From NCBI RefSeq assembly GCF_947258355.1, contig NZ_CAMYIC010000018.1, positions 62,001-126,000 of the forward strand: DNA of 64,000 nt, read 5' to 3'. Made by a program: the position numbers and the translations under genes. The notes beneath the pieces were generated by a model that saw only the letters and a list, made by a program, of their open reading frames with translations, made no database searches and was not told where the DNA came from. Shown here in pieces: positions 1 to 8,343 of this stretch (positions are counted from its first letter, which is position 1; every line of letters starts with the position of its first letter). The stretch is from an uncultured Allomuricauda sp. Its GTDB lineage: Bacteria > Bacteroidota > Bacteroidia > Flavobacteriales > Flavobacteriaceae.

Positions 1-2
1 AA

Positions 3-722
3 GAAGAGGGCTGTGCTGGAGAGTCAATCGTGATGCAGGGTTGCGTCCAATATATGTATTATCCAGTAGCTATTGAAAGAATTTATGGTTTTGATTCAAA
101 TGCTAAGATATTGGTGGTCTTAAGAAACCCTGTTGATAGGGCTATTTCGGCATATGAATATTTTAAAAAGATGAAGTTAGAAACCCTAAACTTCAATGAA
201 GCCATAGATAGAGAGAGTGAAAGAATGGAAAGTAGTGACATTCAAATTAGATCTGGGCTAACTTATAGGTCTCATGGCCTTTATGGGAAACAAATGGAGC
301 ATGTATATAGGTTTTTTCCAAAAAAGCAGGTAATGGTTATTAAGTATGAGGAAGTACAGAACAATCCTAGTCAGGTTGTTAAAAAAGTATATGAGTTCTT
401 AGGAGTGGATAAAGGATATGAGCCAGAATATAACTTACTTAACAAGACAGGAAGTGTTAAGTCCTCATTGGTTCAAACACTTTTTTTTAAGCAAAGCAAC
501 ATAAGGAAAGCATTGGTGAATATTATAGATCCAATACTCCCCTTACATAGACGCACAAAGATCAGGTGGGCCATAAATGAATGGAACACAAAAGAGAGTA
601 AAGCAGATAAAGAAGACTTTGAATTTGAAAAAAAGCAATTGTATAATTACTACATAGAGGATATAAAGTTATTGGAAAAGGTCACTGGTATCGACTTTAA
701 TGAATGGAAAAAGGAAAACTAA
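3..722 (+). CDS. Sulfotransferase family protein, 5' end cut by window edge
   Basis: This is the C-terminal part of a sulfotransferase that would transfer sulfate from PAPS to a sugar hydroxyl. The frame is open leftward from GTG at 30 to base 3, so the true start and the N-terminal 5'-phosphosulfate loop lie outside the window. The visible part has the 3'-phosphate-binding segment KILVVLRNPVDRAIS (residues 26-40 from the GTG) and the later conserved stretch VIKYEEVQNNP. Its last 19 bases overlap the next gene, so it is translated with the polysaccharide cluster. The substrate is inferred from the neighbours to be a cell-surface glycan. A chance GTG start at 30 is unlikely because the family needs the missing N-terminus. 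Confidence 0.86.
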   Translation, partial: EEGCAGESIVMQGCVQYMYYPVAIERIYGFDSNAKILVVLRNPVDRAISAYEYFKKMKLETLNFNEAIDRESERMESSDIQIRSGLTYRSHGLYGKQMEHVYRFFPKKQVMVIKYEEVQNNPSQVVKKVYEFLGVDKGYEPEYNLLNKTGSVKSSLVQTLFFKQSNIRKALVNIIDPILPLHRRTKIRWAINEWNTKESKADKEDFEFEKKQLYNYYIEDIKLLEKVTGIDFNEWKKEN

Positions 723-1981
723 TTTATGACAGGGTATATAAATCCCTACTGCTTTTAATAGTCTTTATAAGCATTTTCAATAGACCCTTGTCGCACCTTA
801 TGGGCATAAATCTTTCCTATTTGGATGAGGTGTTGTTATTGTTCTCCGTCGGTTTATTTTCCTTATACATTTTGCTGGCTAGAAAAGTCAAAATGGTTTA
901 TTTATTGGTTGTACTTTTCTTTTTCTATTCTATATGCATCAGTGTACTTTTTGGCCTAAATCAAAACTTGATCGATATCATTTTTCAAACTTTGGTTACC
1001 TTAAAGTTCAGTATTATTACCTTGGCTTTTTTTCTATTGTTCAAAAATGACCAATTGTTGGTTAGGAGGTTTTATTGGACACTTCTGGGAATATTATTGT
1101 TGGGAGTTCTTTTGAATATAGTATTCGCAACTGATTTCAATCATTTTATTGGCTTAAAAGTTTCTAGCAGGCCATTCACCAAAATAATTAGATATGGTGG
1201 ATGGATAAACCCAAATCAGTTGGCTTATTTTATGGTTTTGTCTATAGGACTAGTGCTCAATCGAGCCTATATGGCGCAAAGGATGCTTAACAAAAGGGAT
1301 TGGACAATCCTTATAGGATTAATGTTTATAATATTACTTACAGATTCTAGAAGTGCTTTTTTAGGGGTTTTTCTTTTCTTTCTCTTCTTCTATAAAAACC
1401 TTGTTCTAAGAAAGGCAAAAATTCTCCTTACAGTACTATCATTATCATTTGTTTGTATTGGAATAATTGTGATTTATACCGACTTTTTGGATACGATGAT
1501 TAGAAACCTCAATGATAGTTTCAGTTTAGAGAGCTTTTATATACGTGGGATAATCATTAACATGGCAATACAAATATCCTATGGCTATTTTCCAATAGGA
1601 ACAGGAGCCGCCACCTTTGGCTCTGTTTTTTCTAAAGGGAGCCAGGTATATGAAGATTTTGGCGTTGCTGACCGTTATTTTTTTACGGAAATGGCAGGAA
1701 TATATGATAGTAGTCTTGCTTCAGTTTTAGGGGAGTATGGGATTTTAGGACTTCTATTGTTTGGGCTAATATTTTACTATTTTAAAAGGTTTTTACACGA
1801 TAATAACAAAACCAATAAACCAGTCATGACGAGTGCATTTTTGGTTGTGTTTCTTTTTTTTTCCTTTACGAACCCGACCTTTACCAATAATATTTACATA
1901 TTTTTAAGTCTTCCCTTTATTATGGGTTACAAGTTTATTTTTAAGGAAGATAAATCCCTTCAATTTCACAAAAAAGATTAA
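704..1981 (+). CDS. O-antigen ligase/polymerase-type membrane protein (Wzy-like)
   Basis: This 425-residue protein is almost entirely hydrophobic, with roughly ten to twelve membrane segments. The Wzy_C/O-antigen ligase signature can be read in order: GGWINPNQLAYF in the middle, LLTDSRSAFLG, a periplasmic stretch with PIGTGAATFGS, and VLGEYGILGLLLFGLI near the C-terminus. Such proteins polymerise or ligate lipid-linked glycan repeat units at the periplasmic face. It overlaps the upstream sulfotransferase by 19 bases and ends directly against the next ATG. A second protein of the same type lies at 5383-6594, so one may be polymerase and the other ligase. Which is which cannot be told from sequence. 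Confidence 0.82.
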   Translation: MEKGKLIYDRVYKSLLLLIVFISIFNRPLSHLMGINLSYLDEVLLLFSVGLFSLYILLARKVKMVYLLVVLFFFYSICISVLFGLNQNLIDIIFQTLVTLKFSIITLAFFLLFKNDQLLVRRFYWTLLGILLLGVLLNIVFATDFNHFIGLKVSSRPFTKIIRYGGWINPNQLAYFMVLSIGLVLNRAYMAQRMLNKRDWTILIGLMFIILLTDSRSAFLGVFLFFLFFYKNLVLRKAKILLTVLSLSFVCIGIIVIYTDFLDTMIRNLNDSFSLESFYIRGIIINMAIQISYGYFPIGTGAATFGSVFSKGSQVYEDFGVADRYFFTEMAGIYDSSLASVLGEYGILGLLLFGLIFYYFKRFLHDNNKTNKPVMTSAFLVVFLFFSFTNPTFTNNIYIFLSLPFIMGYKFIFKEDKSLQFHKKD

Positions 1982-3022
1982 ATGAATATTCTAATAGTTT
2001 CCAATATGTACCCCAGCAAGCAAAAGCCTTATGCTGGAATTTTTGTGAAAAACCAATACGATGAACTAAAGAATATGATGTCAGGAAAGGATAGTATTGA
2101 CATTTTTTATCTTGAGCGCAAGTTTACTTCTAAACTGGGCTCAGTCTTAAAGTACCTTAAAGCCTTTGCAGCGTTCTTAAAGTTTTTGCCTAGAAGATAT
2201 GATTTGGTTCACCTCCATTTTTTTTATCCATTAATTTATTTTGTTTGGATTTACAAGAAACTTCACCCAAAAACCAAAGTGGTTGTAACGTTTCACGGAA
2301 AGGATATAACGGTCAATGTTAATGACGGGAACAAAAACAGATTAAGAAAAGTTGCTAAAATTATTGACTTTACAATACCTGTTGGAAAAACTTTGGCCAA
2401 TTTGGTGAATACAAAGTTAAACCTCGAGGTGGGAAAAATCCTTCCTGTTGGTGTGAACCATAATGTATTTTATCACGAAAAAAAACAACCAAAGGAATTT
2501 GATTTCATCTTTGTTGGCTCCTTTATTCATCGAAAAGGCATTGATGTTGTAATCAAGGCTATTAAAAATCTTCCTTCTAAAGAATACTCTTTTTGTTTCT
2601 GTGGTTCCGGTGAATATTTAGGAGAAATTAAGGAGCTGTCGAAATCGTATAATATAACAATTAGGCAAAATCAGACCCAGCCTCAGCTAAGAGGGCTATA
2701 CAACAAATCTCGATTCTTTATTCTAATGTCAAGGAATGAAGGTTTTCCTACAGCCACAATAGAAGCAATGTACTGTGGTCTTCCGGTAATTACATCCGAC
2801 ATACCCCAGTTTAAAGAACAAGTGCTAGAAGGGATTAACGGATTTACAGTACCTGTGGACAATGACAATGAACTTTTAAAGTGTTTGATCAGCACCATGG
2901 ATATGGACGAAAACGAATACTTGAAACTCCAAAAAGGAGCACTCAGTTCATTTAAAGAGCTATCTTTGTCAGAGGTTTGTAGCAATTTGTATAACATTTA
3001 TCAGAATCTGACCAAAAGTTGA
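1982..3022 (+). CDS. Glycosyltransferase family 4 (GT-B fold)
   Basis: A 346-residue retaining glycosyltransferase predicted to add a sugar to a lipid-linked intermediate at the cytoplasmic face. The N-terminal half has the opening MNILIVSNMYPSKQKPYAG and the acceptor-domain strand DLVHLHFFYPL. The C-terminal half has VGSFIHRKGIDVVIKAI and the donor-binding segment SRNEGFPTATIEAMYCGLPV with the E-x7-E pair typical of GT4. The ATG follows immediately after the stop of the upstream gene, and the stop overlaps the next start as TTGA. The donor sugar cannot be assigned. Confidence 0.9.
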   Translation: MNILIVSNMYPSKQKPYAGIFVKNQYDELKNMMSGKDSIDIFYLERKFTSKLGSVLKYLKAFAAFLKFLPRRYDLVHLHFFYPLIYFVWIYKKLHPKTKVVVTFHGKDITVNVNDGNKNRLRKVAKIIDFTIPVGKTLANLVNTKLNLEVGKILPVGVNHNVFYHEKKQPKEFDFIFVGSFIHRKGIDVVIKAIKNLPSKEYSFCFCGSGEYLGEIKELSKSYNITIRQNQTQPQLRGLYNKSRFFILMSRNEGFPTATIEAMYCGLPVITSDIPQFKEQVLEGINGFTVPVDNDNELLKCLISTMDMDENEYLKLQKGALSSFKELSLSEVCSNLYNIYQNLTKS

Positions 3023-3525
3023 AAAAAATCCTTTTTGCCATATACCTTATTTTTTTTAAAAACACTCCAGAAGATTATAGGCCCTACGCATTATTTTTTC
3101 CTCGGATGAGAAGTGTTTTGGTTAAAGCATATACAAAGCAATGCGGAAAGAAGCCAAGGGTTAAGAAGGGGGCGGAAGTTTCACCCAATGCCATTATAGG
3201 AGATTGTTCTGAACTTGGCACTAGATGTATGGTACAAGCCAATGTAAGTATAGGAAACAATGTAATCATGGGACCGGATGTAAAGATTTACTCCAGAAAC
3301 CATAAGTATGACAGACTGGACATACCCATACAACAGCAAGGAAAAAACCACTATAAAACTACTATTGCCAACGATGTTTGGATAGGTGCCAATGTTATAA
3401 TTACGGCTGGGTGCACTATCGGAAATCATGTAATAATAGCTGCAGGAGCTGTAGTAACAAAGGATGTTCCCGATTATGCCATAGTTGGCGGGGTGCCTGC
3501 TAAAGTTTTAAATTATAGAAAATGA
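3019..3525 (+). CDS. Acyltransferase with hexapeptide repeats (LbH, WbbJ/maltose-acetyltransferase type)
   Basis: This 168-residue protein has the isoleucine-patch hexapeptide repeats of left-handed beta-helix acyltransferases (NAIIGDCSELGTRCMVQANVSIGNN, interrupted here for length, then DVWIGANVIITAGCTIGN). It also has the acceptor/catalytic loop with SRNHKYD and the C-terminal AIVGGVPAKVL. It probably O-acetylates a sugar of the glycan made here. The start is TTG at 3019, overlapping the upstream stop as TTGA. The first internal ATG is about 30 residues in and would remove the N-terminal helix, so TTG is preferred. Confidence 0.86.
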   Translation: MKKILFAIYLIFFKNTPEDYRPYALFFPRMRSVLVKAYTKQCGKKPRVKKGAEVSPNAIIGDCSELGTRCMVQANVSIGNNVIMGPDVKIYSRNHKYDRLDIPIQQQGKNHYKTTIANDVWIGANVIITAGCTIGNHVIIAAGAVVTKDVPDYAIVGGVPAKVLNYRK

Positions 3526-4415
3526 AACAAGCTTTTTGCCTAATACTATTTATACTTCCAATTTGTATTTATTGTCAAAAAATTGATTTTGAATCATTTA
3601 AATATTCTGATTCTTTTGATTCAATAAAAATGAAAAAAAAGTGGTATTATGAGATAACTGAGAACAATAAATACTACTTGTCGTCAGATAGCATAGATGG
3701 GAGATTAAAGGATAATTTTCTGATAACCGAGATGAATTCTACCGGGAAGAACGGTATTGCTAAAAGAGCGGAAATAGTCACAAGGCTTTACGACTCTATT
3801 GGCGATACTAAGTTCAGTGCCTTAAGCATTAAAGTACCAGAATCTTTTAAATATGATAGCATTAATCTGGGTAGAGAAACCATGATTTCTCAATGGCACA
3901 GTAGACCAGCTCCAGGAAAGTCATGGTCTCACTATAGAAAGCACAATAAATACAACCGGCCCAGTATTGCCCTTTTACTGACTACTAACGACAATGTAAA
4001 CTTTTATATTATAATGAGGTATGGAAACAACGGCAAGCAGGAATTCGATGAATATGGCAATGTTTGGAGTGTTGTTGCGCTTAAAAAAATTCAATTGGGA
4101 GAGTGGAATGACTTTGTTTTTGAGATAAAATGGAGTGATACTAGCGATGGATATATTGCAAGTTGGGTAAACAATGAGCCTTATACTCCATTCAATGGCT
4201 ATAATAATAGGGTCTATGGTGCAAATATGCACAATGAATCACCTGTTTCTTTTAAACTTGGGCAATATAGATATTTTGATGATTCAAATACCCACCTAAT
4301 ATATTATGATGAGTATAGGGTCGGTAATTCATTTGAGAAGGTTTCCTTATACAATGTTTGGCCAGAAATGTTTGAAGAAATAAAGAAACTAAAGTTTATA
4401 GAAGACCATAAGTGA
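3522..4415 (+). CDS. Secreted polysaccharide lyase, heparin lyase I-like (PF14099 type)
   Basis: This 297-residue protein starts with a Sec signal peptide (MKQAFCLILFILPICIYC, cleavage near the following Gln). The beta-jelly-roll landmarks of the heparin-lyase-I/PL20-like family follow: KRAEIVTRL, the block MISQWHSRPAPGKSW, NRPSIALLL, GEWNDFVFEIKW, and near the end SFKLGQYRYF with LIYYDEYRVG. The family cleaves uronate-containing polysaccharides by beta-elimination in the periplasm or outside. The start overlaps the upstream stop as ATGA, so it is co-translated with biosynthetic genes. This suggests it trims or releases the glycan made here. Substrate and activity are inferred. Confidence 0.76.
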   Translation: MKQAFCLILFILPICIYCQKIDFESFKYSDSFDSIKMKKKWYYEITENNKYYLSSDSIDGRLKDNFLITEMNSTGKNGIAKRAEIVTRLYDSIGDTKFSALSIKVPESFKYDSINLGRETMISQWHSRPAPGKSWSHYRKHNKYNRPSIALLLTTNDNVNFYIIMRYGNNGKQEFDEYGNVWSVVALKKIQLGEWNDFVFEIKWSDTSDGYIASWVNNEPYTPFNGYNNRVYGANMHNESPVSFKLGQYRYFDDSNTHLIYYDEYRVGNSFEKVSLYNVWPEMFEEIKKLKFIEDHK

Positions 4416-4443
4416 TCAGGATTACTTTATTCAGGAATAAGAC

Positions 4444-4472
4444 TTGGATTATTGGTTTGATTGATATCCTTG
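4444..4472 (+). promoter_or_regulatory. Possible promoter ahead of the second sulfotransferase
   Basis: TTG at 4444-4446 and TATCCTTG at 4465-4472 are separated by 18 bases. The second box matches the Bacteroidota -7 consensus TAnnTTTG at all but one base. It lies in the 116-base gap after the lyase gene, 60 bases before the ATG at 4532. The mismatch keeps this tentative. Confidence 0.35.
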
Positions 4473-4531
4473 GGCATTATTCGCAGCTCATTTTTTGGTT
4501 AAAACAACTTTGGTAATCACACTATAAAAAC

Positions 4532-5386
4532 ATGCAGACTTCTTCTAATAAACACCTAATTTACCTTTTAGGCGCTGGCAGGAGCGGCACAACCCTTTTA
4601 GCAACGGTATTAAATACCAACAGTAAGATTTTAACGTTGGGTGAGATGCACCAATTCAGGGAACATTTAATAGATGAAAAACAATGTTCTTGCGGTCTTG
4701 CGCTTAAAGAATGCGAATTTTGGAGTGAAATTATAGGCCAGTTACCAAAACAAACAGCAGAAGAACTATTGTTCAGTGAGAAAAAAGAGAGCCATCGCAA
4801 TATTCCCAAAATATTATTGTCCAATAAATCGGATAATGAATACTTATCAATACAAGAAGAAATATTCACTAAAATCTCCAATGATAAACCGAACAAGATA
4901 TTGTTGGATTCCTCCAAATACATTGCTCGATACCTATTATTGTCAAAAAGCAAAAAGATAAATGTTAAGGGCATTTATGTGGTAAGAGATGTCCGTGGTG
5001 TTATAAACTCTTTTGGCAAAAAGGTACAGACACCAAGATCACCATTGTCAACAATCATCTACTATTGTCTCATCAATTTTTTTGGGCAATTGGTATGTTG
5101 GTCGGATCGTAGGGTAATTAAGGTTAGGTATGAAGATTTTGTGTCAGACCCAATAGGTCAAGTGCACCGAATTAACCGTCATGTTTTTGAGGATAAGGAG
5201 AAAGAGGCGGTTTTACCAGAATTTTTAGAGATGCCTCACATAATAGGTGGAAACAGAATTAAAAGCGAAAAAAGAATAGTTATTAAACCAGATTACAAGT
5301 GGAGGTCCAATATTAGTCGATGGAAACAAATATGTTATTCTTTGCTCACATTTCCGTTTATGGTTATTAACAAGTACAAGATTTGA
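4532..5386 (+). CDS. Sulfotransferase family protein
   Basis: A complete 284-residue PAPS-dependent sulfotransferase. The 5'-phosphosulfate-binding loop is GAGRSGTTLL (starting at residue 14), and the 3'-phosphate segment is GIYVVRDVRGVINSFGK near residue 150. A Cys-rich piece, CSCGLALKECEFW, lies between them and is typical of the flavobacterial carbohydrate-sulfotransferase group. KVRYEDFVSDP follows. It begins after a 116-base gap with a possible promoter and overlaps the next gene as TTGA. With the truncated gene at the left edge it makes two sulfotransferases in this locus, so the product is probably sulfated at two positions. Confidence 0.88.
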   Translation: MQTSSNKHLIYLLGAGRSGTTLLATVLNTNSKILTLGEMHQFREHLIDEKQCSCGLALKECEFWSEIIGQLPKQTAEELLFSEKKESHRNIPKILLSNKSDNEYLSIQEEIFTKISNDKPNKILLDSSKYIARYLLLSKSKKINVKGIYVVRDVRGVINSFGKKVQTPRSPLSTIIYYCLINFFGQLVCWSDRRVIKVRYEDFVSDPIGQVHRINRHVFEDKEKEAVLPEFLEMPHIIGGNRIKSEKRIVIKPDYKWRSNISRWKQICYSLLTFPFMVINKYKI

Positions 5387-6594
5387 AAAAGATACTTGAG
5401 TATAGGCATTGGTTGTTATGTTTAGTCGTTTTTACAATCCCCATGTATACACGACTTAACAATATATTGCTTACTGCTTATGTTGTTTTGGGCATCTTGG
5501 CATTTGTTGCGAACCCTAATTCGAACAGCCCTAAGAATGTTTCAAGATATTGGCCGGTATTTGTTTTTTTTATTTTGGCTGTAATTGGAGCATTTTATGG
5601 AACAAATTTTACAAATGGGTTCAAGTATTTGGAAAGGTATTGGTCCTTTTTATTGGTGCCATTGATTTTATCCACAGAGAAATACAATGATTACGACAAA
5701 AGAAATCAAATATTTGAATTTTTGGTATTGGGCTGCGCGGTTACTTTGCTTATATGTTATGGAAACTTGATATACGAAATGATTCGGGGAAAGGAACCCT
5801 TGAATTATTTTTACAGATGGAGGCATGTAGGGTATGAATTTACAAAAATAGCAGACACACACCCTACCTACCTAGGACTATTCACAGTAACCTCAATAGC
5901 ATATTTAGTTGAGCAAAGAAAAGAAAAAGGCTTTTTAAAAGATTCAATTGTGTTGTTCTTGCTTCTTGGATTGTTTCAAATGGCAAGTAGAATGGCACTA
6001 TTGCTGCTGTTAATATTTTCTGTTTACTTTTTAATCCGCAATTTTAAGAAATATAGAACTCAGGTTTTTTTAATATTTTTTGGGATAATCGCTTTCACTG
6101 GCCTTTTTAAAAAATATTCAAGTGATTATGTTCAGCAAAGATTGTTTTCAAAGGAAGCGTTTTTTGAGGATAAAAGATTAGATCGTTGGGAAGCTTCGTA
6201 TCTAATATTTCGAGAAAACCCTTTTTTTGGTGTTGGTTTAGCAAATATAGAACAGGCTAGGAATGATAAATATATGGAATTGGGATTTGAACAAGCGGCC
6301 AAAAGTGATTTGAACGCCCATAATCAGTTGCTAGAATTTTTGGGTAGGAATGGTATTGTTGGCGGTTTTTTTTATGTCTGTTCCCTTGGGTTTTTGCTTA
6401 TTCTAGGCATTAAAAGAAAAGACGTTATATTCACTTTTATTTTTTTTGCACTTATTTTAATCAATTTTACCGAATCAACTATGATTAGAATTAAAGGAAT
6501 AGAGTTTTTTGCAGTATTTGCCTCTCTGTTCTTATATGGGTTAGAACCCTCAAAAAATGAAAAAAATGAAAATCTACATTACCCTCGACTATGA
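5383..6594 (+). CDS. O-antigen ligase family membrane protein
   Basis: This 403-residue polytopic membrane protein has the O-antigen ligase signature: DTHPTYLGLFT, then MASRMALLLLLIFS, the periplasmic-loop piece FFGVGLANIEQARN, and NAHNQLLEFLGRNGIVGGFF. The conserved H and N/G residues fit WaaL/PglL-like transferases that move a glycan from undecaprenyl diphosphate to an acceptor. The start is TTG at 5383, overlapping the preceding stop as TTGA. The next ATG is inside the first membrane helix. Its final 38 bases overlap the deacetylase gene in another frame. Confidence 0.83.
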   Translation: MKKILEYRHWLLCLVVFTIPMYTRLNNILLTAYVVLGILAFVANPNSNSPKNVSRYWPVFVFFILAVIGAFYGTNFTNGFKYLERYWSFLLVPLILSTEKYNDYDKRNQIFEFLVLGCAVTLLICYGNLIYEMIRGKEPLNYFYRWRHVGYEFTKIADTHPTYLGLFTVTSIAYLVEQRKEKGFLKDSIVLFLLLGLFQMASRMALLLLLIFSVYFLIRNFKKYRTQVFLIFFGIIAFTGLFKKYSSDYVQQRLFSKEAFFEDKRLDRWEASYLIFRENPFFGVGLANIEQARNDKYMELGFEQAAKSDLNAHNQLLEFLGRNGIVGGFFYVCSLGFLLILGIKRKDVIFTFIFFALILINFTESTMIRIKGIEFFAVFASLFLYGLEPSKNEKNENLHYPRL

Positions 6595-7555
6595 ACTTTT
6601 TTTTGGCCCTAAGAGTGGCTCGGTCGACAAGTGTATTATAGAACCTACAGAAGATCTTCTTAAAATATTGGATCCACATGGAATAAAAGCCAGTTTCTTT
6701 GTAGATGCTGGTTACTTAGTGGCTCTAGAAAAACAAAAAGCAGATTATCAAAAATTACAGGAAGACTATATAAAAGTTACCACTCAGATTAAAGATTTAG
6801 CTTCCGACGGGCATGGAATTGAACTGCATGTGCACCCGCATTGGGAAGACTCTTATTATGATGGTGAAAAGTGGGTTTTTGACACTACTCGTTACAAGCT
6901 TTCGGATTTTGGGGAGGATGAAGTGCTCGATATTGTCACCAATTATACAAATGTTTTAAAAAGAATTGCTGGTAAATCTCCGGTCGCTTATCGAGCAGGT
7001 GGTTGGTCTGCACAACCTTTTAGCAATATAGGAAAGGCACTTAAAGCAAATGGGGTATTGATTGATAGCTCGGTATATCCGCAAGGATATTATTCTTCAC
7101 ACAATCAAAGCTTTGACTTCCGAAATATAGAACCATATCAAAGAGATTACCAATTTTCCAACAACCTAACAAAACCGGATGCAAAAGGGGAGTTTTTTGA
7201 AATTCCTATAAGCTCCATTAAAGTGAGCCCCCTGTTTTTTTGGAATTTTGCTTTTAAAAAATTAAAAGGGAGCACTGAACATAATTCAATAGGGGATGGT
7301 GCCGCTGTGCCCATGAGTAAAAAAGAAGCCCTTCGGCTAATGTCAACTTCTTCATATTCCGTTGTTTCAATAGACGGATTTAAAATTTCCCTCATTAAAA
7401 AGGCACTCAAAAATTACATCAAAAAAACAGCTAATGAAGGTAGTTTTGTGCTAATTGGACATCCCAAAGCGTTTACACCTTACTCATTAAAAAAGCTTAA
7501 AAATTTTGTTGATGTAATGGCACAACAGCACAATTTTGTTGTTTACTCCAGGTAA
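6557..7555 (+). CDS. Polysaccharide deacetylase family protein (NodB-like)
   Basis: This 332-residue protein has the NodB metal-site pieces of carbohydrate esterase family 4: YITLDYELFFG with Asp11, ASFFVDAGYL, and GHGIELHVHPHWED with His91/93/95. These are followed by VAYRAGGWSAQPFS and, near the C-terminus, FVLIGHPKAF. It would remove N- or O-acetyl groups from a glycan. There is no signal peptide, so a cytoplasmic action on lipid-linked intermediates is possible. The start is within the upstream gene (38-base overlap). A second ATG nine bases later (6566) is an equally good start. Confidence 0.84.
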   Translation: MKKMKIYITLDYELFFGPKSGSVDKCIIEPTEDLLKILDPHGIKASFFVDAGYLVALEKQKADYQKLQEDYIKVTTQIKDLASDGHGIELHVHPHWEDSYYDGEKWVFDTTRYKLSDFGEDEVLDIVTNYTNVLKRIAGKSPVAYRAGGWSAQPFSNIGKALKANGVLIDSSVYPQGYYSSHNQSFDFRNIEPYQRDYQFSNNLTKPDAKGEFFEIPISSIKVSPLFFWNFAFKKLKGSTEHNSIGDGAAVPMSKKEALRLMSTSSYSVVSIDGFKISLIKKALKNYIKKTANEGSFVLIGHPKAFTPYSLKKLKNFVDVMAQQHNFVVYSR

Positions 7556-7631
7556 TTGCATCAGGTGGCTCGAGATAAGTACCTTAAATAATTGGTACCT
7601 TTAACCCATAAATTACAGTTAATTATTGAGT

Positions 7632-8330
7632 ATGGACATTAAGAGCCAGCTAGTCAACGGAAAGCGAATTTATGCATTTGGCTCCAAGGATGATTTTTTG
7701 AGCTATATAAGCGACAAGAAAAAAATACTAATCGCACTTAATGCGGAAAAACTGAATAAAATTGATGACAAGCTGGACGCATTGATCAATGACAATATTG
7801 GTTATCCAGATGGAATCGGGGCAGTATTAGCTCTAAGAAGAAAAGGAGTAAGCGCGGTTAAAATTGCCGGAGCTGAGTTTTGGTTGGACATTATATCAAA
7901 ATACGCCAAATCAAAGTCTTTTTACATAATCGGCGCAACACATCCGGTTATTGAACAGACAGTGGCAAAATTAAAAGGAGATTTTCCCGGAATTAATATT
8001 AAAGGACATCGTGATGGGTTTTTTAAGGAAGGTGACAAAGATAAATTGATAGTGGAATTATTAAATAAAAAACCAGAGATTGTATTTGTTGCCCAAGGAA
8101 GCCCAAGACAAGAGATGTTAATGTCTGACCTTTTAAATCAACATCCTGCTCTTTATATGGGCTTGGGAGGTAGTTTTGATGTTTACACTGGACTAAAAAA
8201 AAGAGCTCCAAAATTTTATCAAAAACTCGGTCTCGAATGGTTTTACCGTCTGTTAAAAGAACCTACTCGATTTTCTAGGCAAACATCTCTTCTGAAGTTC
8301 CTTATTAAGATTATCTTTGGAAGGATATAA
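7632..8330 (+). CDS. WecG/TagA/CpsF family glycosyltransferase
   Basis: This 232-residue cytoplasmic enzyme is of GT family 26. It has the family pattern NAEKLNKID, PDGIGAVLALRRKG, AGAEFWLDII, VFVAQGSPRQEMLM and GLGGSFDVYTGLKKRAPKF. It adds the second sugar (ManNAcA- or ManNAc-like in known members) to polyprenyl-PP-GlcNAc. That fits the WecA-type enzyme encoded next. ATG at 7632 is preferred over TTG at 7626. The 76 bases before it contain a short hairpin (GTACC at 7579-7583, GGTAC at 7594-7598) whose role is unknown. Confidence 0.88.
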   Translation: MDIKSQLVNGKRIYAFGSKDDFLSYISDKKKILIALNAEKLNKIDDKLDALINDNIGYPDGIGAVLALRRKGVSAVKIAGAEFWLDIISKYAKSKSFYIIGATHPVIEQTVAKLKGDFPGINIKGHRDGFFKEGDKDKLIVELLNKKPEIVFVAQGSPRQEMLMSDLLNQHPALYMGLGGSFDVYTGLKKRAPKFYQKLGLEWFYRLLKEPTRFSRQTSLLKFLIKIIFGRI

Positions 8331-8343
8331 ACGAGCGTGACAA

